Assembly (NCBI GenBank): GCA_964554105.1
Contig: CAZKNF010000043.1
Coordinates: 1 to 31,321, forward strand
Direction of reading: 5' to 3'
DNA length: 31,321 nt
Source of the DNA: CAZKNF01 sp964554105
GTDB lineage: Bacteria > Bacteroidota > Rhodothermia > Rhodothermales > VXPQ01
Positions 15,471 to 24,889 of this stretch are shown here, one piece after another (within the stretch, counting starts at the first letter, position 1; each line of letters begins with the position of its first letter). The translations under genes and the position numbers were made by a program. Below the pieces are notes generated by a model. It did not search any database and was not told the DNA's origin. It was given only the letters and a program-made list of their open reading frames with translations.

Positions 15471-17072
15471 TCATGTCGATGCTGCAGGCTGCTCCAGCTC
15501 GACGATGATGCCTTCGTTGCCGCGCAGGCTGACGGCGTCAAAGACCCTGTCGCCTTCCCGATCGAGTGAGCTCGAGAGACGCACCTCGCCGCTCCGATTC
15601 TTCAAGGAGATCGTCTGTGCATCTCCGCTGAGATTCAGCGCTACCAGCCAGCGGTGATCTTCGTACCGCCGGACAAAGGCCACGACATCGCCTCCGACCT
15701 CCACTGGTTCGTACGACCCGACAGCGAGGGCCGGCTCAGATCTGCGGAGCGCCAGGAGCCGACGGTACAATGACAGCAGCGACATAGGGTCTTCGCGCTG
15801 CGTCTCTACATTTTCGTGACGGTGATTGTCCGCCAGAGGAAGCCACGGCGTACCGGACGTAAATCCGGCGTGCTCGGATGTGTCCCAGTGCATAGGCGTT
15901 CGCTGTGGATCGCGTCCGAGCCTGTGGCCCAGATTTTTGGCCTGCGGATCCTGCACGCGCTCCGGCGGAATGTCCACGTCACTCATACCGATTTCGTCAC
16001 CGTAGTACATAGTCGGGGTGCCTCGCAGGGTGAGCAAGAGCATCGCGGCGATCCGCGTCTGGGCCCTCCCGATCCGACTCGCAACGCGCGACTTATCGTG
16101 ATTTCCGAGCACCCAGTTCGGCCATCCCTCGTCAGGCAGTGAGCCCTCGTATTCACTGATCGCCGCATCTATCCGGTCCGCTTTCCACGGCAGCGAAATC
16201 AGGTGGAAGTTGAACGGAAGGTGCACGCCCTGTTGATCCTCGCCATAATACACGACGAGTTTGTCGATAGGTAGATAGATCTCGCCGATCAATAGCCGCT
16301 CGTCGTACTCGTCGGCGACAGAGCGCATCTTCTCGACAATATCGTGCACCTCGGGCTGATCTGTCGAGAACGTCGGAAGAAGCGAATTGTACGGAAGATC
16401 GGCCGGATCGTGATTCGGATTTCGCGGATTGTCCCGGAACTCGTCATCCTTGATCAGATGCCACAGGACGTCGATGCGAAAGCCGTCCACCCCTTTATTC
16501 AGCCAGAACCGCATCACGTCGAACATGGCCTGCTCGACCTCCGGATTGCGCCAGTTCAAGTCGGGCTGTTTTCGAAGGAAGGCGTGGTAATAATACTGGC
16601 CGGTAGCTTCATCAAAGGTCCACGCCGGTCCGCCGAAGACGCTCAACCAGTTGTTCGGCAAGCCTCCACCCGGTTCGGGGTCCTTCCAGATGTACCAGTC
16701 CCGCTTCGGATTGTCGCGCGACGAACGTGATTCCCGAAACCAAGGGTGCTCGTCGGATGTGTGGTTCGGCACGAGATCCAGAATGAGCTTTAATCCTCGC
16801 TCGTGCGCCGCTTCGAGCAGCAAGTCGAAATCATGCATCGATCCGAAAAGCGGATGAACGCCCCGGTAATCGGAAACGTCGTAGCCGAAATCGGCCATCG
16901 GCGACGGAAAAATCGGAGAGAGCCAGAGCGCGTCCACGCCGAGCCAGACCAGGTAGTCGAGACGCTCACGGATTCCGCGAAGGTCGCCGACGCCGTCACC
17001 GTCGGAATCCATGAAGGATCTCGGATAAGCCTGATAGATGACACCCTTCTGCCACCAGAGGTAATCGTCCAT
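15471..17072 (-). CDS. GH13 alpha-glucosidase (second of a tandem pair)
   Basis: This is a 533-residue glycoside hydrolase of the alpha-amylase family with no signal peptide. Conserved regions are clear: 'LDLVPNHTSD' (region I), 'GFRIDVLWHLIKD' with nucleophile Asp201 (region II), 'IGEIYLP' with acid/base Glu264 (region III), and 'LGNHDKSR' with Asp326 (region IV). A calcium-loop-like 'DSDGDGVGDL' lies near residue 22. It ends with an all-beta domain C. The pattern fits oligo-1,6-/alpha-1,4-glucosidases acting on short maltooligosaccharides or on sucrose-like substrates. I use the ATG at 17072, which leaves 26 bases after the upstream paralogue. An in-frame TTG at 17084 is less likely. It probably shares a transcript with the GH13 gene before it and the PLC-like gene after it. 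Confidence 0.88.
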   Translation of the reverse strand: MDDYLWWQKGVIYQAYPRSFMDSDGDGVGDLRGIRERLDYLVWLGVDALWLSPIFPSPMADFGYDVSDYRGVHPLFGSMHDFDLLLEAAHERGLKLILDLVPNHTSDEHPWFRESRSSRDNPKRDWYIWKDPEPGGGLPNNWLSVFGGPAWTFDEATGQYYYHAFLRKQPDLNWRNPEVEQAMFDVMRFWLNKGVDGFRIDVLWHLIKDDEFRDNPRNPNHDPADLPYNSLLPTFSTDQPEVHDIVEKMRSVADEYDERLLIGEIYLPIDKLVVYYGEDQQGVHLPFNFHLISLPWKADRIDAAISEYEGSLPDEGWPNWVLGNHDKSRVASRIGRAQTRIAAMLLLTLRGTPTMYYGDEIGMSDVDIPPERVQDPQAKNLGHRLGRDPQRTPMHWDTSEHAGFTSGTPWLPLADNHRHENVETQREDPMSLLSLYRRLLALRRSEPALAVGSYEPVEVGGDVVAFVRRYEDHRWLVALNLSGDAQTISLKNRSGEVRLSSSLDREGDRVFDAVSLRGNEGIIVELEQPAAST

Positions 17073-17098
17073 GTGGAAATTCAATCGGAGAAGTGCTT

Positions 17099-18688
17099 CT
17101 AACGTTCGATCTCAATGAGTAGCCCTTCGTTGCCGCGCAGCTCTACCGTGGCGTCCACGACTTCGTCGTCGCGATTAAGAAACGTGGAGATCAGGACACG
17201 TCCACGTTCTCCCAACTCATCCAGTTCGAACGACTGCGGCTCAGGGCTCAGGTTCAAAAGTACGATCAAGCTGTTCTCGTCGCCATCGCGTCTGTAGGAA
17301 AGGATAAATTCGTGCGTCGGGCCCATGCGGAATGAACCTGCAATCAGGGCCTCGTGTTCGCGCCGAAGCGCCAGCAGCCGGCGGTGGAGCGTCAGGATGG
17401 ACTCGGTTTCGCTCAGCTCATGCACGTTGATCGCCGCAAAGTCCTCCGAAACTGGCAGCCACGGCTCGCCGGACGTGAAGCCGGCCTGGCCCCAGTCGTT
17501 CCACTGCATAGGCGTGCGAACGGGATCTCGCTTTCGGCCGATCCGCTTTCCCTGCGGATCGCGTTCTTTCTCCGGCGGGACCTCTACGTCGTGCATACCG
17601 ATCTCGTCGCCGTAATAGATGACCGGCGTCCCACGCAACGTCAGGAGCATCATGGCGGCCACCGAGGCTTGAGCCGTGCCGGCTCTGCTAGCCACGCGCC
17701 GGCCGTCGTGCGTGCTGATCATCCAGGACGGCCAGCCGTGATCGGGTATCTTGTTGAGATACGATTCGATTGTACTGCGAAGCTCGTCTGTATTCCACGA
17801 AAGGCTGCCGAAAACCGGCTGGAGGGGCAAGTGGAGCTCGGGTTCGTCGTCGCCGTAGTAGGTGACGATCTGATCGATAGGTAAATACAGCTCGCCTGCA
17901 AGTGCACGGCCCTCGTATTCATCCGACAGCGTGCGAAACTCCCGTACGATCTCGTGCACGAGCGGCTGATCCCGTGTATATACGGGCAGCACCGCCATGT
18001 CGGGACCGTCGACGTCAGGGTTGTAGTCCGGATTCTCGGGGTTATCGCGAAACTCTGCATCCTTGATCAGAAGATCGAGCGCATCGAGGCGAAAGCCGTC
18101 GACACCTCGATCGAGCCAGAAACGCATCGCATCGAACATCGCCCGGCGGACGTCGGGGTTACGCCAGTTGAGGTCCGGTTGCTCCTTCAAAAAGGTGTGC
18201 ATGTAGTACTGCCCGGAAGGTTCGTCGAATTCCCAGACACTGCCTCCGAAAATGCACAGCCAGTTGTTCGGCGGCGACCCGTCCGGTTTAGGATCGCGCC
18301 AGATGTACCAGTCCCGCCGGGGATGATCGCGCGAGGACCTCGCTTCCTGAAACCACGGATGCCGATCCGACGTGTGGTTCGGCACCCAGTCGAGGATGAC
18401 CTTTAGCTTTCGGCCGTGTGCCTCGCGCAGGAGCGCGTCGAAGTCATCGAGCGAGCCAAAGTCCGGGTTTACGTTCGTGTAGTCACTCGTATCATATCCC
18501 AGATCCTCAAACGGCGACTCGAAAATGGGCGAAAGCCATACGGCATCCACCCCGAGCCATTCAAGGTATTCGAGCTTCGCAGCAACGCCGGGCAGGTCGC
18601 CCATTCCGTCATCATTCGTATCGAAGAACGACGGTACCAGCAGCTGATAGATCGTACCGCGCTGCCACCACGGCAATGCCTCTGCCAT
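17099..18688 (-). CDS. GH13 alpha-glucosidase (first of a tandem pair)
   Basis: This is a 529-residue cytoplasmic GH13 enzyme, clearly a paralogue of the next gene over nearly its full length. Catalytic residues are Asp202 in 'GFRLDALDLLIKD', Glu266 in 'AGELYLP' and Asp328 in 'STHDGRR'. 'LDWVPNHTSDRHPWF' is region I. Region IV has Thr-His-Asp where the paralogue and most of the family have Asn-His-Asp. The region II residues after the nucleophile also differ (ALDLL against VLWHL). These differences suggest the two copies have different linkage or chain-length preferences. It is the first gene of the minus-strand run, and a nested inverted repeat sits immediately before its start codon, a possible control site. 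Confidence 0.88.
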   Translation of the reverse strand: MAEALPWWQRGTIYQLLVPSFFDTNDDGMGDLPGVAAKLEYLEWLGVDAVWLSPIFESPFEDLGYDTSDYTNVNPDFGSLDDFDALLREAHGRKLKVILDWVPNHTSDRHPWFQEARSSRDHPRRDWYIWRDPKPDGSPPNNWLCIFGGSVWEFDEPSGQYYMHTFLKEQPDLNWRNPDVRRAMFDAMRFWLDRGVDGFRLDALDLLIKDAEFRDNPENPDYNPDVDGPDMAVLPVYTRDQPLVHEIVREFRTLSDEYEGRALAGELYLPIDQIVTYYGDDEPELHLPLQPVFGSLSWNTDELRSTIESYLNKIPDHGWPSWMISTHDGRRVASRAGTAQASVAAMMLLTLRGTPVIYYGDEIGMHDVEVPPEKERDPQGKRIGRKRDPVRTPMQWNDWGQAGFTSGEPWLPVSEDFAAINVHELSETESILTLHRRLLALRREHEALIAGSFRMGPTHEFILSYRRDGDENSLIVLLNLSPEPQSFELDELGERGRVLISTFLNRDDEVVDATVELRGNEGLLIEIER

Positions 18689-18690
18689 TC

Positions 18691-18736
18691 TGTTCGGATG
18701 TTGTTTGAATGTCTGTCTGGTTCAGACCTCCGAACA
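18691..18736 (-). promoter_or_regulatory. Nested inverted repeat before the GH13 operon
   Basis: Outer arms TGTTCGGA (18691-18698) and TCCGAACA (18729-18736) are exact 8-bp complements 30 bases apart. Inside lies a small hairpin GTCTG-GTT-CAGAC (18715-18727). The structure ends two bases before the GH13 start codon on the minus strand, in the 162-base gap between the beta-helix gene and the GH13 genes. It could be an operator with two half sites or an RNA structure hiding the start. No regulator gene is nearby, and chance is not excluded. Confidence 0.3.
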
Positions 18737-18850
18737 ATCCGACGGACCCAAAAGTTGGCGCGCCGGCGGTGTGTTTCGAAACGATTACAGGAGGCGCCCA
18801 CGGCCGGAGCAGAAGCAGGCGGAATACGCTGACATCCGCTCCGTGAAGTC

Positions 18851-20899
18851 CTACTTCAACAGCGTCATCTGCCGCGTCTCCGAGTAGGTGCCCGACTCCA
18901 GTCTATAGGCATAGACGCCGCTTGGAAGTGGGGCGGCATCCCACGTTACCTGATGATTGCCGGCCGAGTGAGGTCCATCGGCGAGGCGGCCAACTTCACG
19001 GCCGACCATGTCATATATCACCAAGGTGACATGCGCGGCGACGGGCAGGTGAAAATGGATCTGGGTTGACGGATTGAATGGGTTAGGGTAATTTGATCCC
19101 AGCTTGTATTCCGTCGAAATTCGATCATCCTGGATTGCCACGATATCTGTCGCCGTATTGTCCGCTTCTGCATCGATTACGGTGATTAGGTACGCCACCT
19201 CTGAAATGATCTGATCCGCCGTAGCCGAGTCCAGCACGTCGCTGCCGTAGTTCCTGGCCAGATTTCTCAGCGCATCGATCCGCTCACGTGCGGCTGAAAA
19301 ATCCCCTTCGGCGAGCTCTTGCTGGGCGGAGAAGAGGGCTGAGAGAAGGACGTTCTTTACGCCGGGCTTCAGATCGAGCCCGTCGATAAAGCTGATTAGT
19401 TCTGACAGCAGATTGGCCGCCTCTACCTGAAGCTCGAACGCCCCGATATCGCAGCCGGCGCCGGACGGCCTCGAAAGGCCGCGCTGATCCTCGTCGACCT
19501 CGTTGCCGCATCCGTTGAGTCCTGATGGGATGGCGTCGATGGCGGGGCTTCCGTGTGCAAGGGAGTGCGTTGCTCCAGGACCGCCATTGTCTGCGAGCGG
19601 CTCGATCTCGGGTGCGGTGCCGGTTATATCCGTACCCGGATTTTCGATCTCCTCTATATCGCAGCCCGAGGTGTTCTCGATGAGATTGAACCCGAAGGAG
19701 CTGACAGGGACGTCGGAGGATATGTGCGTGTTGCAGTCCTGCTCACCCAACGCACCGTGGTTTCCCGATATCAGCGTGTTCGTAAGATGAGCCTCGCCTG
19801 CGTTCGAAAGCCCGCCCGCGCCGTTAGACGACCCGTATTCGTCGTTAAAGGGAGACTTATCGGATTCGTTGTTGACGATCGTATTATTTACGCTGTAGAA
19901 CGTACCTGAATTGTATACGCCGCCAAACTCGCCTTCCGATACATTTCCACTTACCGTGCTGTTCTCCATGTTCAGCACGCCGAAGTTCATGATGCCGCTG
20001 ACGTATCCAAAGTTATTGATGATGGAGCTCTGGATGATCTTCAGATCGCCTGAATTCGAGATGCTGGAGGAATATCCCGCACTGCTGTAGTTCTCACGGA
20101 CGGTCGAGCGGACCAGAGTCATCGCGCCTTCATTCTCAATTCCGCCCGATGAAACGCTGCCGCTCCCGTTCTCTGCAATGTCGCTGTCTACGATCACCGC
20201 CGTGCCGTCGGATCGGTTGTAGATGCCGGCGTTGTCGCTGAAATGGTCGGTATGGTTGCTGTAAATCTCGCTTTCACGGATTTCGACGGTTCCGGCGTTG
20301 TCCAACCCGCCGGCTGAACTGTAGGCACAGCATATATAGGCGAAGTTGTGCGAGACGGTACTTTGTTCGAGTATGAGGTTTCCCTCGCTGTATATCCCGC
20401 CGCCTCCACCGCACTCATAGCCTCCATTGTCCTGAACGCTGCTGTTCGTGAGGGTGAGATCTCCCTCATTGAAGATCCCGCTTCCGTACGCCTCGGGCGC
20501 ACATCCGTGTCGGATGGTCACGTCATGGACAGCGACGTCGACACCGCTTTGGACGTAGAGTACCCGATTGATATTCGGATCGCCGGCCCACCATGCATCG
20601 GATGGGCCCGCCTGAACGAATGTCGCCGAGCGGCCGGAGCCCCTTAAGGTGATGTCCCGATCGATCACGATATTCGACTCGGTGAATTCGCCGGCGGCGA
20701 GCTCAAGAACATCGCCATCGCCGGCTTGCGCGAGGGCATGGCTGATCGTCGCGCACGGATCTGCCTGTGCCAAGCAGTCGTTCTCGCCGTCCATTCCAGC
20801 CGGAGCGACGTAGCGAACGGCGGCCGATGTGGTCTGGAGACCAAACCCGAAAAGAAGTACAACGCTGGCGCCGGCAATGCGGCGAGCAAGAATAAACAT
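18851..20899 (-). CDS. Exported parallel beta-helix protein with type IX sorting tail
   Basis: This is a 682-residue protein with a signal peptide (hydrophobic to about residue 26). Residues 28-75 ('RYVAPAGMDGENDCLAQADPCATI') are the usual opening of extracellular right-handed beta-helix proteins. The middle (about 75-400) is a chain of imperfect repeats of the type 'GIxNxGxLTLxNSTVxxN', the Chlamydia-polymorphic-protein-like/choice-of-anchor pattern. 'GGPGATHSLAHGSPAIDA' and 'DQRGLSRPSGAGCDIGAFEL' close the helix. A helical linker (about 490-580) leads to a C-terminal 'NYPNPFNPSTQIHFHLP' sorting domain ending in 'TRQMTLLK'. It is probably displayed on or released from the cell surface. No catalytic motif is seen. 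A structural, adhesive or glycan-binding role is possible. It is transcribed alone. Confidence 0.85.
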   Translation of the reverse strand: MFILARRIAGASVVLLFGFGLQTTSAAVRYVAPAGMDGENDCLAQADPCATISHALAQAGDGDVLELAAGEFTESNIVIDRDITLRGSGRSATFVQAGPSDAWWAGDPNINRVLYVQSGVDVAVHDVTIRHGCAPEAYGSGIFNEGDLTLTNSSVQDNGGYECGGGGGIYSEGNLILEQSTVSHNFAYICCAYSSAGGLDNAGTVEIRESEIYSNHTDHFSDNAGIYNRSDGTAVIVDSDIAENGSGSVSSGGIENEGAMTLVRSTVRENYSSAGYSSSISNSGDLKIIQSSIINNFGYVSGIMNFGVLNMENSTVSGNVSEGEFGGVYNSGTFYSVNNTIVNNESDKSPFNDEYGSSNGAGGLSNAGEAHLTNTLISGNHGALGEQDCNTHISSDVPVSSFGFNLIENTSGCDIEEIENPGTDITGTAPEIEPLADNGGPGATHSLAHGSPAIDAIPSGLNGCGNEVDEDQRGLSRPSGAGCDIGAFELQVEAANLLSELISFIDGLDLKPGVKNVLLSALFSAQQELAEGDFSAARERIDALRNLARNYGSDVLDSATADQIISEVAYLITVIDAEADNTATDIVAIQDDRISTEYKLGSNYPNPFNPSTQIHFHLPVAAHVTLVIYDMVGREVGRLADGPHSAGNHQVTWDAAPLPSGVYAYRLESGTYSETRQMTLLK

Positions 20900-21616
20900 A
20901 CGGGGTTCCAGATAGCCTTTTGGGATTCCTGGTTATAAGCGTACCACCGGATTGTGCTTACGGCAATCCATTGTGGTAAAGGTATAGTGCCATATTTGGA
21001 GCATCATTCGGAGCATGTCGGATCCTATTGTATACATGGATGCCGTTGCCAGTCGAGAGGACTCCAGAGAGGCAACTTGATGGGTTCATATTAAGCATCC
21101 GATTAAGTGCCCATGCGGGCGCGACAGTCTGCCATCCGGATCATGCGTCCATCGCCCGTCGAAATAATCACTTTTGGCGCGTAATCAGCTTTGGGCGCCT
21201 TTACACAAAGCTACGATTTGCCGCCCGCTCGAGGTGCGAAGTCTGTGTTACGTGGCTCGCTGATTACATCATCGATTTCGGAGCTGCGATGCATCTAAAG
21301 TGCACACCTTTTGGGCAATCCGCGTCGGTTGGGCTCGTCCAGGCTCGACCATCCGAATATATTCACGGCCCGTGAAGCCGACGAGACAGAAGACGGTGCC
21401 CTACTCTCTATTCGATGCTCGTCGAAGAGTTGTCCTTTCGATATGCACGCTTTTTAGATCGGCACGGATTAGATCGGCACGGATGTGTGTCGCCGATCGA
21501 ATTCTGATGGGCGGCTGGGATGCCGATGCCCTACTCCGCTGTATCAGCTGGATGCTGACAATTTACTACCACACCGACGTTGAAGCCGGCTCGATAAACC
21601 CGTCGCCGCAGCGCAC
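20900..21616. other. 717-base stretch with no convincing gene
   Basis: The stretch lies 3' of the GT4 gene and 5' of the beta-helix gene (both minus strand). Its open frames are short and have no recognisable domain. The minus-strand frames are broken by many stops. It should hold the beta-helix promoter. On the minus strand a TATACCTTTAC stretch (about 20974-20984) vaguely resembles the Bacteroidota minus-7 element TAnnTTTG, but I do not call it. It also holds a two-copy 15-bp repeat. Confidence 0.6.
21454..21483. repeat. Two-copy 15-bp tandem repeat
   Basis: The unit TTAGATCGGCACGGA is present twice, identically and without a gap, at 21454-21468 and 21469-21483, in non-coding DNA. Its look (recent exact duplication in a spacer) is like that of the 17-bp repeat at 14511, but the sequences are unrelated. 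Confidence 0.85.
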
Positions 21617-22771
21617 TCAAGCAACGCTGTTAGACGTAGCATACGAGGCTACGGGTTTGTTCACGAGATCGACAAAGAGCTGTGCGTATTTCCTTTCCGG
21701 AATCGAAATGGGATAGTCCTGCGCTCGGGCCTTCCCGCTCCGGCGTAGTCTCCGGGTAAGGGCGGCATCGGTGAGGACGCGGGTAAGTGCCTCGGATAGT
21801 GCGGCAGCGTCGTTCGGAGGCACCAGAATGCCTGCATCCGGTTCGACGACTTCCGGCACACCCCCAACACGTGAGGCTACTGCCGGCACTCCGGCTGCCA
21901 TAGCCTCAAGCAAAGCCAGCGGCATACCCTCACTCAGGGAGGGGAGCGCGAACACGCGGGCATGGTTCAGCAGCTCGCGTATTTCTTCCCTGCTCACATA
22001 GCCGGCAAATACAACCGCGTCCTGCATGCCCAACTTCCTGGCGAGCTCCTCGAGCTCCTGCCGCGCCTCGCCTTCACCTGCGATCACGAGATTGGCATCA
22101 GGAACGTGTTCGCGAACCTGCGCCAGCGCGTTAATCAGGATGTCGTGGCCCTTCACCGCAGTTAATCTGCCGACCGCCACGATAGTAGAAGACGTTTCCT
22201 CTGGAGCCGACGCCGTTGTCAGAGCTCCCCAAAATTCCGTATCCACCCCATTGGGGATGACGTGGACTTTCTTTGGATCGATGCCGGGATATGCGAGGAT
22301 CCGATCGGCGATCCGCTGCGTCACGGCTGTAATTGCATCGGCTCGCGGAAGCAAGTGAGGCAGGAGCACGGCATTGCGCCGTTCCGGCACGAAAAGGTCG
22401 CTCCCGTGGGCCGACAGGACGACCTTGTATCCGAGCAGCCGCCTGAGCATCAGAAAATAGATGCTTTCGCGGCGCACGAAGTGGATATTTACGATCTCCG
22501 GCTTGTGCCGCAGGAGCCCCCGGACGAGGCGAACCATGGAACGAAAGACTCGTCCGACGGAGCGTGGTCCAATTATCCCTCTCCGCACGACGAGGCGTGT
22601 CAGCGGAAAAACTTCTTCGTCCGCATCACCATCTATGCTGGGATCCGACCACGCCTCAACTACTGAATGTCCCTGGTGCCGTAAGCTGGTAGCCAGTCGT
22701 GCATAGACAGCCTGCACGCCGCCGAGCTTATCGCGCGGGGTCGAGGAGTACATCAGAACACGAACGCTCAT
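21617..22771 (-). CDS. Glycosyltransferase family 4 (GT-B fold)
   Basis: This is a 384-residue glycosyltransferase. The N-terminal half begins 'MYSSTPRDKLGGVQAVYARLA', typical of GT4 acceptor domains, with 'VVLSAHGSDLFVP' before the linker. The C-terminal donor domain shows 'VHVIPNGVD', 'VAVGRLTAVKGHDILI', 'LVIAGEGEARQEL', 'VVFAGYVSREEI', and the E-x7-E block in 'LPSLSEGMPLALLEAMAAGVP'. It would add a sugar from a nucleotide-sugar donor to a growing glycan at the inner face of the membrane. It is the last gene of the glycan locus, 75 bases after the two-domain GT2. The sugar and linkage cannot be read from sequence. Confidence 0.9.
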   Translation of the reverse strand: MSVRVLMYSSTPRDKLGGVQAVYARLATSLRHQGHSVVEAWSDPSIDGDADEEVFPLTRLVVRRGIIGPRSVGRVFRSMVRLVRGLLRHKPEIVNIHFVRRESIYFLMLRRLLGYKVVLSAHGSDLFVPERRNAVLLPHLLPRADAITAVTQRIADRILAYPGIDPKKVHVIPNGVDTEFWGALTTASAPEETSSTIVAVGRLTAVKGHDILINALAQVREHVPDANLVIAGEGEARQELEELARKLGMQDAVVFAGYVSREEIRELLNHARVFALPSLSEGMPLALLEAMAAGVPAVASRVGGVPEVVEPDAGILVPPNDAAALSEALTRVLTDAALTRRLRRSGKARAQDYPISIPERKYAQLFVDLVNKPVASYATSNSVA

Positions 22772-22846
22772 ATGGCTTTCCCTATGACGGGAAGGAGATT
22801 TCGTCGCTGCTGTGTATGCATTTAAGTAGGGTAGACTAATATGTCA

Positions 22847-24889
22847 TTAAATACTATCCGATGGGCGGACGGACCGCCACCCCGTTACTAAAATTTGTCG
22901 AACTCGCGGCGGGAGAATAATTCGCCGCAGCCGTTTGTGCGCCGTGCGCGACTTCGGAGCCTCCAATACCGCGCGGATGGTTAGGAGCCGGGCTCCCCAG
23001 CTATCATCGTATTCCGGCACGAGATGGCGTCTGGCGCTCTCGAGGAGAAAGTGATGCGCGACGCCGGCGCGCAGCATCTCCGAACGATGCTTTCGGTACA
23101 GTAGTGCCCTGGCGGCGAGATTATTGCCGACATCAAGCGACTTTCTCTCGAGCGTCCCAGGTTCGTGTTCTCTGGAATCGTGATACCGAATAAGCGGCTC
23201 ATCGACGAAGTCGATCTCGAAAAATCGAGATATACGAAGCCAGTAATCGTAGTCTTCAATCGCGGGAAATGCTTCGTCGAAAAATCCGACCGTCGCGATC
23301 ACATTCCTCCGGATCATGGCGTTCGACCCTCCGCCATGAATTACGTTCTCGAGCAGCAGTTTCTCATACACGTTCCCGCGGCGGGTTGGTAGATCCACCC
23401 GTCGTGAACCGTCGCCGAACACGGACTCTACGCCCGTGTAGACCAGGCCGATCTCCTCGGGCCGATCTCGAAATACGGCAATCTGTCGATCTAGTTTTTT
23501 CGGGTGCCACTCGTCGTCAGAATCGAGGAAGGCCACGAACTCGCCCCGCGCCTCACGGAGGCCACGATTGCGGGCGGCACCCACGCCGCGGTTCTCCGAT
23601 TGCGCAAGGTAGCGTATGCGCGAATCGCCGAAAGCCGTTACGAGGTCTTCCGTGTCGTCGGTCGAGCCGTCATCAACTACGAGAACTTCGAAGTCGTCGA
23701 ATGTCTGCGCGAGTACGCTTTTAAGCGCTCTTCCGAGCACGTGGGCCCGGTTGTACGTAGGGATGACGACGCTAACTGCAGGGTTCTCGCGTCGAACCAG
23801 TCGCTCTGAAGGGGCATCATCGCGGTCGTTTGTCGCCGAAGCCATCACAGCCTCTGCGCGGTCGAGCCCGTGTCTAACCTCCACTGGCGTTGAGATCCGG
23901 GAGGATTCCGCAGGTGTTGAATTCAGGGCAGAAACTGCGCGTCCGGCGCGCGATCGGAAGGCGCGGTAAAGTCTTCGGCCAGGCGACTCTGGCGACGTGA
24001 GCGCCCGTTCCATCGACCGAGCCGGACCGGCGGCCTCATATTGGCCGGCGTACGATTCAGCTTGATCGCAGAGGTCCGGATGCCGCTCCTTCGCGGCGGA
24101 TGCAATATTCAGGAAGGCTTCCCTTATCTGGCGACGATAGAACCGGATCCGCCCCCGCTTTTCCAGGAGATACGCGATCTTCTGAACGGTGCGCAGCCGA
24201 GCATGGATTCCTTCACGCGTGAAGCGCGCCCCACTGAGAGAGACCGCTTCCTCCGGCAACCGGCGGTAGTAGCCGGCCACACCGGGGCCAGGCCGTGCCT
24301 CTACGAGAGAAATGCCGAAGACCATCGCACGCATCATTAGGTCTCCATCGTCGTTGGGGTTCCACCGTTCGTCCCATCTGCCCGTTCGCTCGAATGCCTC
24401 TCGCGACCAGAGGACGGAACATGGTGGATGATACCAACCGGTGAGCCAGGCACTCAGCGCGTCGTCGCCGGGCCTGCGAGCTGCGCACGATCGCGGGAGC
24501 TCTACCCACTTGCCATCGACCACGGCGAGCCGATACCAAGGGCACACGGCGATGCTGTCGGGCTGACGCACCAGCGCTTCCGCCAGGGACTCGAGCGTGC
24601 GCGGAGCTATCACGTCATCAGCATCGAGGAAGAGGAGCGCATCACCGGAAGCCGCTGCAGCCCCGAGATTACGGGTCCGAGCCGCCTGGCCGGAGCGCTC
24701 GGAAAGCACCCGGACGCAGCTCCCGTTTTCCGCGGCGAAACGCTCCGCGACGGCGAGACTGGCGTCCGTCGATCCGTCGTCGACCACGATGATCTCGTGA
24801 GGCTCCCGGCTCTGATCAAGCGCAGACCCGATAGACTGAGCCAGATACTGATCGCCGTTATAGCAAGGAATGATGACGGAAATCTTCAT
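22847..24889 (-). CDS. Two-domain GT2 glycosyltransferase
   Basis: This is a 680-residue protein with two complete GT-A domains in one chain. Domain 1 (about 3-215) starts 'ISVIIPCYNGDQYLAQSI', has 'VVDDGSTD' and the metal-binding DADD (89-92). Domain 2 (about 370-600) starts 'VSVVIPTYNRAHVLGRAL', again with 'VVDDGSTD' and DSDD (456-459). A helical region (about 225-300) and a low-complexity linker (about 310-368) join them. Bifunctional GT2 proteins often add two sugars in turn or polymerise a disaccharide unit. No membrane segment is seen. The start overlaps the sulfotransferase stop by four bases, implying joint translation. A second, internal gene start was considered, but the single frame is unbroken. 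Confidence 0.9.
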   Translation of the reverse strand: MKISVIIPCYNGDQYLAQSIGSALDQSREPHEIIVVDDGSTDASLAVAERFAAENGSCVRVLSERSGQAARTRNLGAAAASGDALLFLDADDVIAPRTLESLAEALVRQPDSIAVCPWYRLAVVDGKWVELPRSCAARRPGDDALSAWLTGWYHPPCSVLWSREAFERTGRWDERWNPNDDGDLMMRAMVFGISLVEARPGPGVAGYYRRLPEEAVSLSGARFTREGIHARLRTVQKIAYLLEKRGRIRFYRRQIREAFLNIASAAKERHPDLCDQAESYAGQYEAAGPARSMERALTSPESPGRRLYRAFRSRAGRAVSALNSTPAESSRISTPVEVRHGLDRAEAVMASATNDRDDAPSERLVRRENPAVSVVIPTYNRAHVLGRALKSVLAQTFDDFEVLVVDDGSTDDTEDLVTAFGDSRIRYLAQSENRGVGAARNRGLREARGEFVAFLDSDDEWHPKKLDRQIAVFRDRPEEIGLVYTGVESVFGDGSRRVDLPTRRGNVYEKLLLENVIHGGGSNAMIRRNVIATVGFFDEAFPAIEDYDYWLRISRFFEIDFVDEPLIRYHDSREHEPGTLERKSLDVGNNLAARALLYRKHRSEMLRAGVAHHFLLESARRHLVPEYDDSWGARLLTIRAVLEAPKSRTAHKRLRRIILPPRVRQILVTGWRSVRPSDSI

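Noticed and set aside
21028..21716. Two plus-strand frames of 115 and 138 codons in the 717-base spacer
   Set aside because: They have no recognisable motif, the second runs into the 3' end of the GT4 gene on the opposite strand, and composition is not gene-like.
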